Below the pieces are notes generated by a model, which was given only the letters and a program-made list of their open reading frames with translations, had not been told where the DNA came from and did not search any database. From Methylomonas sp. 11b (GTDB lineage: Bacteria; Pseudomonadota; Gammaproteobacteria; Methylococcales; Methylomonadaceae), in the NCBI RefSeq assembly GCF_000515215.1, contig NZ_KI911557.1, forward strand, positions 4,583,741 to 4,647,740: 64,000 bases of DNA. Reading direction: 5' to 3'. The position numbers were made by a program, and so were the translations under genes. Below, piece by piece: positions 19,801-27,674 of the stretch; positions within the stretch are counted from its first letter, which is position 1, and each line of letters opens with the position of its first letter.

Positions 19801-20859
19801 GACACTGTAGCCGAACAGCTGGCGGGCGTTCTCAGTGGCGAACTCTATCGGTAATCCTTCGGAATTATTCCATTTCAATACCACTGCCGCGCTCTGGCTG
19901 ATAATTTGATAGGCGCGTTGCAGATTATGCTCCGACTGCTTACGTACGCTGATGTCTTGGTGCGTGCCGCATAACCGGCTTGGACCGCCGCTGACCGGGT
20001 CGTACGCTACAACGGCGCCGGAGCCTTGTATCCATACCCAATGGCCGAGTTTATGGCGCATGCGAAATTCCACTACATAGGGGCGGCCGGACTCTATGTG
20101 CTTGGCAACCACCTCTTTCACGCGCTGTCTGTCATCCGGATGCAGGCGTTTGTCCCAATCGCTGACATAGTTATCCAGTTCGTCATGGCTGAGGCCCAAC
20201 ATGTCCAGCCAACGTTGATTCACGGAATGTTTGCCGCTTAGATAATTCCAATCCCAATAGCCCAACTGGGCGCCGTCTATGACCAGGGCCAATTGTTCTT
20301 CAATTTGCTTTCGAGGCGTGATGTCGATATGGAACTGGATTAATTCGCTGTTGTTATGCATGGACAGACGGGTAAGCGAGATTTGCTGCCATGTTTGATT
20401 TGGAAAGGCAAAGTCGCTGGCCGGCATGGCCTTGCCGGCCTTGATATGTTGGCATAAGGGGCATTCTAATTCGGCATGGTTGGTCGGGTGAAACCAGGTG
20501 TGTACGGCTTGTCCGGCTAATTCCGCCGGGGACTTGCCCACCGACAAAGCCGCGGCTTTGTTGGCACTGCGAATAATGCCCCGATTATCGACCACGATGG
20601 CGGATTGGGTGAGATGGTCGTAAAAGTCGCCGATGGGCGCCAGTCCGGATGGCAGATGTTGCCGATTTGACAACAGTTCGCTAAAAATCAGCAAGACAGC
20701 TAGTCCCGGCAGCAAAATTATCAGTATTTCGGTCAGTTCCCTGGTGCCGTTTATGCTCTGATAGAGCACAACGGTCATGTCGCATATCAACAGTAAACAC
20801 ACTGCGACCAGCACGAACCGGCGTATCTGATTGTCAGTGTTTGCGTGTTGATCTGTCAT
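16861..20859 (-). CDS. Hybrid sensor histidine kinase (2 TM, 4 PAS, GAF, HisKA, HATPase, REC, Hpt)
   Basis: Very large phosphorelay sensor of 1332 residues. Two closely spaced membrane helices (about residues 13-34 and 43-61) leave almost no periplasmic domain. PAS domains follow near 80-180, 190-305, 315-440 and 610-730, with a Cys-containing GAF-like domain near 450-600. The first PAS has a CPLCQHI motif and the GAF region several Cys residues, which could hold a cofactor or be redox-active. Transmitter: acceptor His in FLANMSHEIRTPMN; ATPase boxes DTGIGM and GGTGLGL. Receiver (about 1000-1120): Asp in CVLMDVQMPVMDG. Hpt: His in LVHTLKGLVGSLGA. The receiver-GGDEF gene four bases downstream is the likely output. 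Signal unknown. Confidence 0.93.
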   Translation of the reverse strand: MTDQHANTDNQIRRFVLVAVCLLLICDMTVVLYQSINGTRELTEILIILLPGLAVLLIFSELLSNRQHLPSGLAPIGDFYDHLTQSAIVVDNRGIIRSANKAAALSVGKSPAELAGQAVHTWFHPTNHAELECPLCQHIKAGKAMPASDFAFPNQTWQQISLTRLSMHNNSELIQFHIDITPRKQIEEQLALVIDGAQLGYWDWNYLSGKHSVNQRWLDMLGLSHDELDNYVSDWDKRLHPDDRQRVKEVVAKHIESGRPYVVEFRMRHKLGHWVWIQGSGAVVAYDPVSGGPSRLCGTHQDISVRKQSEHNLQRAYQIISQSAAVVLKWNNSEGLPIEFATENARQLFGYSVEQLITGNLFYLNLIHPDDVGVFLREIATCRNDPDCFEIAHQPYRIVAQNGGIKWVQDRKMVVRNEQGKIIDYQGLVTDITQQRQQTSVIRNIVSSNLPQNATSLLDNLTLLTVETLGADFALIAETTGNGRARSLSLCAKGKIVRNREFSLDNSPCREVAAGSICCVEHNVAERFPDADWLRHQQIQGYLGIPLHDKQQNSFGFISVSYCRPIPDTNFATDTLKLFALQITAELERSRALNALQDQKQRLLDAQSISHIGDWHWHLPDNHFSWSDEMYRITATSKAVFTPNFSSILSTLVHPDDQSFFKTSMQNAINSGSLDFRHRIVLGNDQIRHVHQRGQVIRDVNDKPTGIQGTMQDITDRLQTEQRLLEAKQQAEQATRVKSEFLANMSHEIRTPMNAIIGLVELCLNSSISAKQRDYLERVETASRSLMTIIDDILDFSKMEAGKMQLESVPFLLEEMLDKVFSTMSELCASKGIALIRPPKSQTFLPVIGDPQRLRQIFINLIGNAIKFTEHGEVRVTLTELRRSAQQTCLQFSISDTGIGMNAEKQAKLFQAFSQGDSSVTRHYGGTGLGLIISKQLVEQMGGTISVSSQENLGSTFTFSVKLGITSLASIRNAQYQQKLPLDSGKLQHISGARVLLVEDNEVNRIVAIELLEQAHLQVDVAENGEIALGKLQQTTYDCVLMDVQMPVMDGYQTTKHIRAIPGCQTLPVIAMTANAMSNDRNRCFQADMDDFISKPILPETLYATLAKWIKPRADGMPQTDPNSEQMASNPLPYLYGIDTSAGLQHTAGNLTVYRKVLLKFAENHADTMNEIDQAFTHNQYDKAYQLVHTLKGLVGSLGALQLQSHLVRLEESLIDFRANIADVPHIDSNIVATTLEMTKVISSINSNLANSESHGDGEPRYSTLEIRQQLAILIDKLQTFDSDSDQQLERIMRHIDDKALLQILLPIKKQIANYQFVDAAQALNHILEHRI

Positions 20860-20958
20860 ATTTTGCTGATGTCGGGAATCTTGCCGGGAGGGACGGGAAA
20901 AATCTTAGACCGGGTATCGGTAAATGTGAATCCATGTCGCCGGAAAACTGTCCGGTGC

Positions 20959-21945
20959 TCAGCAAATTGGGATTTTATACGCTGCTCCCGCCTGTTCTTT
21001 AACGAGTTTGGGCACCAGATAGCCGGGGAGATGCCTTTGCATATGCTCTAGTAGATCCTTGGCAGCGGTTTCGGATACTTCAAAATGGCCGGTGCCGCTG
21101 GCGTGGTCCAGCACATGCAGGTAGTAAGGCAGAATGCCCAATTCAAACAGTTTTTCACTCAATGTACAGAGCGTCGTGCCGGTGTCGTTAATTCCTTTCA
21201 ATAGCACGCTTTGGTTTAACAAGGTAACGCCGCGGTGGCGTAAATCACCACAAATCGCACCAACGGCAGGACTCAGCTCATTCGCATGATTGGCGTGAAA
21301 TACCATCACAATTTGTTGCGACAGACTGGAGAAGGAGTTCAGCAGTTGCCGGGTGATGCGCATTGGCAACACGATGGGCACCCGGCTATGAATACGAATA
21401 CGTTTGACATGTTCGATCTCCCCTAGCCGATCAAGCAGTTGGCCTAGTTTTTCGTCATTTAGCAACAAGGGGTCGCCGCCGCTGAGGATCACTTCGCTGA
21501 TTTCCGGATGGCTGATGATGTAGCTAAGTGCTTGTTGGACTTTTTGCGTCGACAACTGCAACTCCGCATAAGGGAAATTGCGCCGAAAACAATACCGGCA
21601 GTGCACTGCGCAAGCGCCGGTGCTAATCAACAATACTCGGCCATGATACTTATGAATGATGCCGGCTTCGGCGACCGCGCCGAGATCGCCCACCGGGTCA
21701 TGGCTGTAGCCCGGATAGTCGATCAGTTCGTTCTGAGTCGGCAGCACTTGTCTGAGCAAGGGGTCATTCGGATCGCCGGGACGCATGCAATCGGCAAAAC
21801 CGCGCGGTACCCGGAGCGGAAAGGCTTTGAAATCCGGTAGCAATGCCACGCTGTCTGTTGGAATATGCAGATAGTCACAAAGGGCTTCGACGCTGGTAAA
21901 TGCATCGGCAAGCGCCTGTTGCCAGCCGGCGGTTTGGGTGTTCAA
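20959..21945 (-). CDS. epmB: EF-P beta-lysylation protein EpmB (lysine 2,3-aminomutase-like)
   Basis: Radical SAM, PLP-dependent enzyme that converts (S)-alpha-lysine to (R)-beta-lysine for modification of EF-P. The 328-residue product has the CxxxCxxC cluster motif in STGACAVHCRYCFRRNFPY. It also has the SAM-binding EVILSGGDPLLL and the PLP region near the C-terminus (AGAAYKIPIC end). It is divergently transcribed from efp with a 73-base shared promoter region. Together with epmA just beyond efp it completes the modification pathway. Length equals that of characterised EpmB, shorter than clostridial aminomutases. Confidence 0.95.
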   Translation of the reverse strand: MNTQTAGWQQALADAFTSVEALCDYLHIPTDSVALLPDFKAFPLRVPRGFADCMRPGDPNDPLLRQVLPTQNELIDYPGYSHDPVGDLGAVAEAGIIHKYHGRVLLISTGACAVHCRYCFRRNFPYAELQLSTQKVQQALSYIISHPEISEVILSGGDPLLLNDEKLGQLLDRLGEIEHVKRIRIHSRVPIVLPMRITRQLLNSFSSLSQQIVMVFHANHANELSPAVGAICGDLRHRGVTLLNQSVLLKGINDTGTTLCTLSEKLFELGILPYYLHVLDHASGTGHFEVSETAAKDLLEHMQRHLPGYLVPKLVKEQAGAAYKIPIC

Positions 21946-21980
21946 TGCTGCTCCGGTTTCCGATTAAAAATCTTATCCAT

Positions 21981-21986
21981 TATAAT
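21981..21986 (+). promoter_or_regulatory. Predicted sigma-70 -10 box for efp
   Basis: A perfect TATAAT lies 33 bases before the efp ATG. The hexamer 17 bases upstream (TTCCGA, 21958-21963) is a poor -35, matching three positions. The leader would be about 25-30 bases and carries the ribosome binding site GAGGAAAA. Confidence 0.5.
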
Positions 21987-22018
21987 CGTCCGACTATTAT
22001 TTGTTTCACGAGGAAAAA

Positions 22019-22588
22019 ATGGCGACTTTTAGCACCAACGAGTTCAAGGGCGGTTTGAAAATCATGCTGGACAACGACCCTTGTTCGATTATCGAAAACG
22101 AGTTTGTTAAGCCGGGTAAGGGGCAGGCGTTCAATCGGGTCAGGATCAGAAATCTGAAAACCGGCCGGGTCATTGAGCGTACCTTTAAATCCGGCGATAC
22201 CGTGGAAGGTGCGGATGTCGTTGATAAGGAAATGCAATATTTGTATAGCGATGGCGAGTTCTGGCACTTCATGGTCCCCGATACCTTCGAACAGTACCAA
22301 GCCGATAAAAACGCGGTGTCCGATGCTATTAAATGGCTGAAAGAACAAGATGTTTGCACGATGACGCTATGGAACGACTCGCCATTGTCTGTCACACCAC
22401 CCAACTTTGTGGAATTGACTATCACCGAAACCGACCCCGGTTTGAAAGGCGATACGTCCGGTGGCGGTGGTAAACCGGCCACGCTGGAATCCGGTGCCGT
22501 GGTGCGGGTGCCCTTGTTTGTGCAAATCGGCGAAGTCATTAAAGTCGATACCCGTACCGGCGAGTACGTGTCCCGCGTTAAAGAGTGA
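22019..22588 (+). CDS. efp: Translation elongation factor P
   Basis: EF-P relieves ribosome stalling at polyproline stretches by binding between the P and E sites. The 189-residue product has the three-domain length. The loop [10 protein letters not shown] presents Lys34, the residue that EpmA/EpmB beta-lysylate. ATG 22019 is supported by a good Shine-Dalgarno and by the family start ([13 protein letters not shown]). The stop overlaps the epmA GTG as GTGA, so substrate and modifying enzyme are made together. Confidence 0.97.
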   Translation: MATFSTNEFKGGLKIMLDNDPCSIIENEFVKPGKGQAFNRVRIRNLKTGRVIERTFKSGDTVEGADVVDKEMQYLYSDGEFWHFMVPDTFEQYQADKNAVSDAIKWLKEQDVCTMTLWNDSPLSVTPPNFVELTITETDPGLKGDTSGGGGKPATLESGAVVRVPLFVQIGEVIKVDTRTGEYVSRVKE

Positions 22589-23562
22589 CGGTAAGCTGGC
22601 AGCCCAGCTGCCCACTGGAGCATTTGCGCATTCGCGCGCAAATGCTGGCGGCGATACGGCGTTTTTTCGAGGTGCGGGATGTGCTGGAAGTCGAAACGCC
22701 GCTATTGTGCCCGGCCACCGGTACCGATCCGCAGCTGGATTTTTTCAGCAGTCAGTTTAATTCCCCCCCCAACCGGCCAACTCTGTTTCTACAAACGTCG
22801 CCGGAGTTCGCGATGAAGCGCCTGTTGGCCGCCGGCAGCGGCAGTATTTATCAGATCTGCAAGGCGTTTAGGAATGGCGAAGCCGGGCGTTATCACAATC
22901 CGGAATTCACGATTTTGGAGTGGTACCGGGTCGGCTACGATTTGCGGCAATTGATGCTGGAAGTCGCCGAATTGTTGCAGCAGCTGTTGCAGCCTTTTCG
23001 GGCCGAATTGCCAACCCAGCAAATCAGCTATCAACAACTATTTTTGGATTCCACCGGCTTGGATCCATTGGTATTTTGCATCAGCGATTATCAGGCTTAT
23101 GCGGCTGCGAATGCGCTTCCGGAGGCTAGCGAGCTGTGCGGTAACGATCATGCCTTGTGGCTGGATTTCATTTTTAGCCATCGCGTCCAGCAGATGATGG
23201 ATAACGATACGATTTATTTGCTGCATGGCTATCCGGCGATACAGTCTTCGCTGGCGCGCTTGAATGTCGATGATTCGCGGATCAGTGAGCGTTTTGAAGT
23301 GTTTATCAATGGTGTGGAGCTGGGCAATGGTTTTTATGAACTCGCCGATCCGCTTGAACAGGAAGCGCGTTTTGATAAGGAAATTGCCTATAGGCTAAGT
23401 CATGGTTTGCCGGCGGTCGCTAAGGATGCGGCATTTTTGCAGGCCTTGAAATGCGGTTTGCCGGATTGCAGCGGCGTGGCGATTGGCTTGGATCGGCTGC
23501 TGATGATTGCTCTGGGCAGTGAGTCCATTAGTGATGTGCTGACTTTTCCTGTCCGCGTTTGA
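22585..23562 (+). CDS. epmA: EF-P--(R)-beta-lysine ligase EpmA
   Basis: Paralogue of class II lysyl-tRNA synthetase that attaches beta-lysine to Lys34 of EF-P. The 325-residue protein lacks the anticodon-binding domain, beginning directly in the catalytic core. Class II motif 2 is in [20 protein letters not shown] with TILEWYR after it, and motif 3 is in [15 protein letters not shown]. The start is GTG 22585, overlapping the efp stop by four bases. With epmB divergent just upstream, the whole EF-P modification set lies in 2.6 kb. Confidence 0.95.
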   Translation: MTVSWQPSCPLEHLRIRAQMLAAIRRFFEVRDVLEVETPLLCPATGTDPQLDFFSSQFNSPPNRPTLFLQTSPEFAMKRLLAAGSGSIYQICKAFRNGEAGRYHNPEFTILEWYRVGYDLRQLMLEVAELLQQLLQPFRAELPTQQISYQQLFLDSTGLDPLVFCISDYQAYAAANALPEASELCGNDHALWLDFIFSHRVQQMMDNDTIYLLHGYPAIQSSLARLNVDDSRISERFEVFINGVELGNGFYELADPLEQEARFDKEIAYRLSHGLPAVAKDAAFLQALKCGLPDCSGVAIGLDRLLMIALGSESISDVLTFPVRV

Positions 23563-23590
23563 GGCTCAATAATGAAAAGTCCGAAAAAAC

Positions 23591-23611
23591 TCCCCCTTCG
23601 CCGAAGGGGGA
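23591..23611 (-). terminator. Rho-independent terminator downstream of the small gene at 23653-23928
   Basis: A nine-base-pair GC-rich stem TCCCCCTTC/GAAGGGGGA with the loop GCC lies here. Read on the minus strand it is followed by GTTTTTTC, the U-run of an intrinsic terminator. It lies 42 bases past the stop of the minus-strand gene and 29 bases past the epmA stop. On the plus strand there is no T-run, though the stem may still slow epmA transcription. Confidence 0.72.
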
Positions 23612-23652
23612 TGTAGTCGGTAGGTTTCCCTAAAAACGATTAATCGATTTGC

Positions 23653-23928
23653 CTAGTAGGGCCAGCTGAGCGAACTTTTTTGCTGGTCTGGGTGGTCTGC
23701 GGCATCTAGCGCTGTTTGTATGTCGTCTACGAAAAAACGCCTAAGGCCGCGGCCAAGGCGATGCGCCAGCACCGCTAGAGCGTGATCTTTGTCTAGGTAG
23801 GCCACGGGTTCGCGACCCTTGCGGTAATTGTGTAGCGCTCTTCTGACTGTGCCGCACAGATAGCACTCTGCACCCTCAGGAAGAGTGGCGTTCAAATCGC
23901 GAAGTAGATGTGGAGTTATTTTATTCAT
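23653..23928 (-). CDS. Small hypothetical protein (91 aa)
   Basis: I do not recognise this family. The gene looks real: GGAGGGGG lies five bases before the ATG, and an intrinsic terminator follows the stop. The product is soluble, Arg/His/Asp-rich and has one CYLC pair (EGAECYLCGTVRRAL) that could bind metal or be redox-active only as a dimer or with other residues. There is no signal peptide and no membrane segment. The 248 bases upstream to aspS are AT-rich and carry its promoter. No function is proposed. Confidence 0.6.
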   Translation of the reverse strand: MNKITPHLLRDLNATLPEGAECYLCGTVRRALHNYRKGREPVAYLDKDHALAVLAHRLGRGLRRFFVDDIQTALDAADHPDQQKSSLSWPY

Positions 23929-24141
23929 AGCATCCCCCTCCTCGTTCGGAGTGTTGGGCGGTAATCCTTATGCCATGCGAAGATCCGCAACCGGGATCTG
24001 TTATTTAATAAAAATAACGTGATTAACTTATCAATTTGGCAAAAAAAGTCAACGAGTATTTGGTGGGCTTTTTTGACGTATATCAAGACCTTGGTTCACT
24101 GCTTGGTAAGGTATCGCAGGTGGCAAGCTTAACAAGAACAA

Positions 24142-24165
24142 AGGGCGGACAAGTTAGCCCGCCCT
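24142..24165 (-). terminator. Probable terminator of aspS
   Basis: An AGGGCGG/CCGCCCT stem with a ten-base loop lies 11 bases past the aspS stop. On the minus strand it is followed by a broken T-rich run (TTGTTCTTGTT), so efficiency may be moderate. Confidence 0.5.
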
Positions 24166-24175
24166 CAGATTTACT

Positions 24176-25966
24176 TTAATCCTGCTTTTCGGTTTTGCCG
24201 GCAGGGTTACGCAACCTGATGCCCAATTCTTTCAATTGTTCTTCGCTGACCAATGCCGGCGCATTGAATAACGGGCAAGCGGCAGTTTGGGTTTTCGGGA
24301 ACGCGATCACATCGCGGATCGAGCTGGCTCCGGTCATCAACATGACCAAGCGGTCCAAACCAAAGGCGATACCGCCGTGGGGCGGTGCACCGTATTTCAA
24401 GGCATCCAAAAGGAAGCCAAATTTTTCGCGGGCTTCTTCGTGGCCAATACCCAGAATGTCGAATACGGTTTGCTGCATCGCGGTGCGGTTGATCCGGATC
24501 GAGCCGCCGCCGACTTCGGTGCCGTTCAGCACCAAATCGTAAGCGCGCGACAATGCCGTACCAGGATTAGCGACCAAATCTTCCACCGAGCAGCTCGGCG
24601 CGGTGAACGGGTGATGGATAGCTGTAAAGCGTTGGGCTTTTTCGTCCCAGGCAAACATTGGGAAATCCACGACCCACAAGGGTTTCCAAGGTCCGGTCAA
24701 CAGGTTGCGGTCCAAGCCCAATTTAACCCGCAAGGCGCCCATCGCTTCGTTGACGATGCCGGTTTTGTCGGCACCGAAGAAAATCAAGTCGCCATTGTGC
24801 GCACCGACTTTTTCCATTACCTTGGCCCAGACCTCAGCCGGAGCGAATTTGACGATAGGCGATTGCAAGCCTTCGACGCCGGCTGCCAAGTCATTGACTT
24901 TGATATAAGCCAAGCCTTTAGCACCGTAAATGCCGACGAACTTGGTGAGTTCGTCGATCACGCTACGGCTCAAGTCGCCACCTTCTGGCAGGCGCATGGC
25001 GACTACGCGACCGTTTGGATCGTTGGCGGGGCCGGAGAAGACTTTGAAATCGACGTCTTTCATTTCCTCGGCAATGTCTACAAGCTCCAGCGGGATACGC
25101 AGGTCCGGACGGTCAGAACCGTAGCGGCGCATCGCTTCCGAGTAACTGATCACCGGGAATTGTTCGCCCAAATCGACATCGATAATTTCCTTGAACAGAC
25201 GGCGAATCATTTCTTCCATGATCGCCATGATGTCTTGTTCGTTCATGAACGAAGTTTCGATATCCAGCTGGGTAAATTCCGGCTGGCGATCAGCGCGCAA
25301 ATCTTCGTCGCGGAAGCAACGTACTACCTGGTAGTAACGGTCCATGCCGGCAATCATCAGCAATTGTTTGTAAAGTTGAGGCGATTGCGGCAAGGCGAAG
25401 AATGAGTTTTGGTGGGTCCTGCTTGGGACGATGTAATCGCGCGCACCTTCCGGGGTTGCCTTGGTCAAGTAAGGGGTTTCGATTTCGAAAAACTCGTGAT
25501 CGTCCAGATATTGACGTAGGTTGCGGGTGACGTCGCGGCGCACTTTCATTTTTTGCTGCATCGCGGTGCGGCGCAGATCGATGTAACGGAAACGCAGGCG
25601 GGTCTCTTCGTTGACTTCGATATCGCTCTCCAACGGGAACGGCGGGGTTTCCGCCTCGTTCAATACTTCGATATGTTTGCCCAGTATTTCGATTTGGCCG
25701 GTGGACATGTTCGGGTTATGCGTGCCTTCAGGGCGGTCGCGGACGATGCCTTCGATACGCAGTACATATTCACTGCGCACGTGTTCGGCAATCGCAAAGC
25801 TTTCGGCCATATCGGGATCGAACACCACTTGCACCAGGCCGGCGCGGTCTCTCAAGTCGATAAAAATAACGCCGCCGTGGTCGCGGCGACGATGGACCCA
25901 GCCGCACAGGGCAACGGTTTGACCTAAATGTTGGGTGTTCAATTCTCCACACTTGTGGCTACGCAT
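24176..25966 (-). CDS. aspS: Aspartyl-tRNA synthetase
   Basis: Class IIb synthetase that charges tRNA-Asp. The product of 596 residues has the bacterial length. An N-terminal OB-fold binds the anticodon ([20 protein letters not shown]). The catalytic core contains motif 2 ([19 protein letters not shown]) and motif 3 ([13 protein letters not shown]), with the bacterial GAD insertion between them. I chose ATG 25966, matching the family start [10 protein letters not shown]; an in-frame ATG/ORF start seven codons upstream lacks homology. The gene stands alone on the minus strand with the FmdB-like gene 90 bases upstream, possibly in the same transcript. Confidence 0.96.
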   Translation of the reverse strand: MRSHKCGELNTQHLGQTVALCGWVHRRRDHGGVIFIDLRDRAGLVQVVFDPDMAESFAIAEHVRSEYVLRIEGIVRDRPEGTHNPNMSTGQIEILGKHIEVLNEAETPPFPLESDIEVNEETRLRFRYIDLRRTAMQQKMKVRRDVTRNLRQYLDDHEFFEIETPYLTKATPEGARDYIVPSRTHQNSFFALPQSPQLYKQLLMIAGMDRYYQVVRCFRDEDLRADRQPEFTQLDIETSFMNEQDIMAIMEEMIRRLFKEIIDVDLGEQFPVISYSEAMRRYGSDRPDLRIPLELVDIAEEMKDVDFKVFSGPANDPNGRVVAMRLPEGGDLSRSVIDELTKFVGIYGAKGLAYIKVNDLAAGVEGLQSPIVKFAPAEVWAKVMEKVGAHNGDLIFFGADKTGIVNEAMGALRVKLGLDRNLLTGPWKPLWVVDFPMFAWDEKAQRFTAIHHPFTAPSCSVEDLVANPGTALSRAYDLVLNGTEVGGGSIRINRTAMQQTVFDILGIGHEEAREKFGFLLDALKYGAPPHGGIAFGLDRLVMLMTGASSIRDVIAFPKTQTAACPLFNAPALVSEEQLKELGIRLRNPAGKTEKQD

Positions 25967-26055
25967 AGTTGTTCTCGGGTTAATCAAAATACGGGGATAG
26001 GTAAAAATTAGGAAGTGCCAGTCGTTTCGGAAAACTGGCAGTTACCATGAGATTC

Positions 26056-26319
26056 CTAATGGTTATGGTTGGGGCAGCCGCTGCAACTGCTGGCTTTTTC
26101 GGGGGCTTTGCTTTCGCCGGCGACGTTTTTCTTGTTGCCGCTTTTAAAATCGGTTTCGTACCAGCCGCCGCCTTTCAAACGAAATCCCGCTGCGGAAATT
26201 TTCTTTTTTAATTCCGCTTCATTGCAGGCCGGGCAAACGATTAAGGGCTCGGCACCCAGTTTTTGCAGGGCTTCGTGTTCATGTCCGCAAGCATTGCATT
26301 GGTATTCGTAAATAGGCAT
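26056..26319 (-). CDS. FmdB-family zinc ribbon protein
   Basis: Small 87-residue protein with an N-terminal FmdB/CxxC zinc ribbon. MPIYEYQCNACGHEHEALQ gives the first CxxC and VCPACNEAEL the second. A Gly/Lys-rich linker leads to a C-terminal CSGCPNHNH tail, which could add metal ligands. FmdB was first named as a putative regulator of formamidase genes; the function of most members is unknown. The gene has GGAG before its ATG and lies upstream of aspS on the same strand, a frequent pairing in gammaproteobacteria and betaproteobacteria. Confidence 0.88.
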   Translation of the reverse strand: MPIYEYQCNACGHEHEALQKLGAEPLIVCPACNEAELKKKISAAGFRLKGGGWYETDFKSGNKKNVAGESKAPEKASSCSGCPNHNH

Positions 26320-26432
26320 CTGCTTCTCCAGTTGAAAGTGTTTAAATCGGCTTACTAAGGGCGGGGTTTTAATTTTTCAAGGCCCTTAATGTTAGAATAA
26401 CTGGCTATTTTAAATGAAAACGCCCGGAGATT

Positions 26433-27470
26433 ATGGATAAATTGACCATCCGCCAACCCGACGATTGGCATTTGCACGTCAGGACCGGCAGTATTTTAAA
26501 AACCGTGATAGGTCATACGGCTAGGCAGTTCGGTCGCGCTATTATCATGCCGAATCTGAAACCTCCAGTCACAACGGTCGCTCAGGCTTTGCTTTACAGG
26601 CAGGAAATTTTGGCAGCTTTACCGCCAGGATCGACATTTCTGCCCTTGATGACCCTGTATCTCACGGCAAGTACGTCGGTGGAGGAAATCAAAAAAGTGG
26701 CCGATGCCGAGTATGTGTTCGCCTTTAAATTGTATCCAGCCGGTGCGACCACCAATTCCGATGCCGGCGTCGCCGACATCGAAGCGGCTTATCCTTTATT
26801 CGCGGCGATGGAGAAATACGGCGTGCCGCTGTTAATCCACGGCGAAGTCACCGATGCTGAATACGACATTTTCGACCGGGAAAAAATCTTTATCGATAGT
26901 AAATTAAGCAAGCTTACCCGGCAATTCCCAGCGCTACGCATTGTTGTCGAACACCTGACGACCCAGGAAGCGGTAGAGTTTGTCCAAGCATCAGGCGCGA
27001 ATGTCGCCGCGACTATTACCCCGCAGCATCTGCTCTACAACCGCAATGCTATTTTGGCCGGCGGTATTCGCCCGCATTTCTACTGTTTACCTATCCTGAA
27101 GCGCGAACACCATCGCCAAGCCCTGATAAAAGCGGCTACCAGCGGTAATGCCAAATTTTTCCTCGGTACCGACAGCGCGCCGCATTTGACCGGGTTGAAA
27201 GAAAATAGCTGCGGTTGCGCCGGTTGTTACAGCGCGCATGCGGCGTTGGAATTGTATGCCGAAGCCTTTGAGCAGGCTGGCGCCTTGGATAAGCTGGAAG
27301 GCTTCGCCAGTTTTTATGGCGCCGATTTTTATGGGTTGCCGCGCAACTCCGCGAGCGTTACTTTAGAAAAACAAGCCTGGATCGTGCCGGAAGCCTACGC
27401 CAATGTGGATGGCACTATTACACCATTACGGGCTGGCGAAAGTTTGTCATGGCGCTTAGTCGTCGCCTGA
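26433..27470 (+). CDS. pyrC: Dihydroorotase (class II)
   Basis: Zinc amidohydrolase catalysing reversible cyclisation of carbamoyl-aspartate to dihydroorotate in pyrimidine synthesis. The 345-residue length is that of the E. coli PyrC type. Metal ligands are visible in DDWHLHVR, the carboxylated Lys in AFKLYPAGATTNS, His in LLIHGEV and VVEHLTT, and the catalytic Asp in LGTDSAPH. Shine-Dalgarno CGGAG lies five bases before the ATG. It is divergent from the FmdB-like gene. Confidence 0.96.
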   Translation: MDKLTIRQPDDWHLHVRTGSILKTVIGHTARQFGRAIIMPNLKPPVTTVAQALLYRQEILAALPPGSTFLPLMTLYLTASTSVEEIKKVADAEYVFAFKLYPAGATTNSDAGVADIEAAYPLFAAMEKYGVPLLIHGEVTDAEYDIFDREKIFIDSKLSKLTRQFPALRIVVEHLTTQEAVEFVQASGANVAATITPQHLLYNRNAILAGGIRPHFYCLPILKREHHRQALIKAATSGNAKFFLGTDSAPHLTGLKENSCGCAGCYSAHAALELYAEAFEQAGALDKLEGFASFYGADFYGLPRNSASVTLEKQAWIVPEAYANVDGTITPLRAGESLSWRLVVA

Positions 27471-27581
27471 TTCCTTATGATAAGTGGGGCAATTCAACCT
27501 GGTTAGCGGTTTGTTTCAACCGGCCCTGTCACCTTTTTATGTCGACTTTAGATGTGTCGGGCTTTGCCGACTGTAATAGTG

Positions 27582-27598
27582 TTGGCATGAAATTGGCT
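27582..27598 (+). promoter_or_regulatory. Candidate sigma-54 (-24/-12) promoter before the GT39 gene
   Basis: TTGGCATGAAATTGGCT has the GG-N10-GC spacing of sigma-54 promoters and differs from the consensus YTGGCACGRNNNTTGCW at two positions. It would start transcription near 27608, about 65 bases before ATG 27675. Single matches of this quality do occur by chance. Confidence 0.35.
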
Positions 27599-27674
27599 TA
27601 ACTTATTGTCATAACGCTGGCGTGATTCTGGTCACTTGGATGTCCAGTGCTCGGAATCGATATTTTCTCGAAAA

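Noticed and set aside
24287..25405. 372-residue plus-strand frame opposite aspS
   Set aside because: It is an antisense shadow of the strongly conserved aspS and has no recognisable motif.
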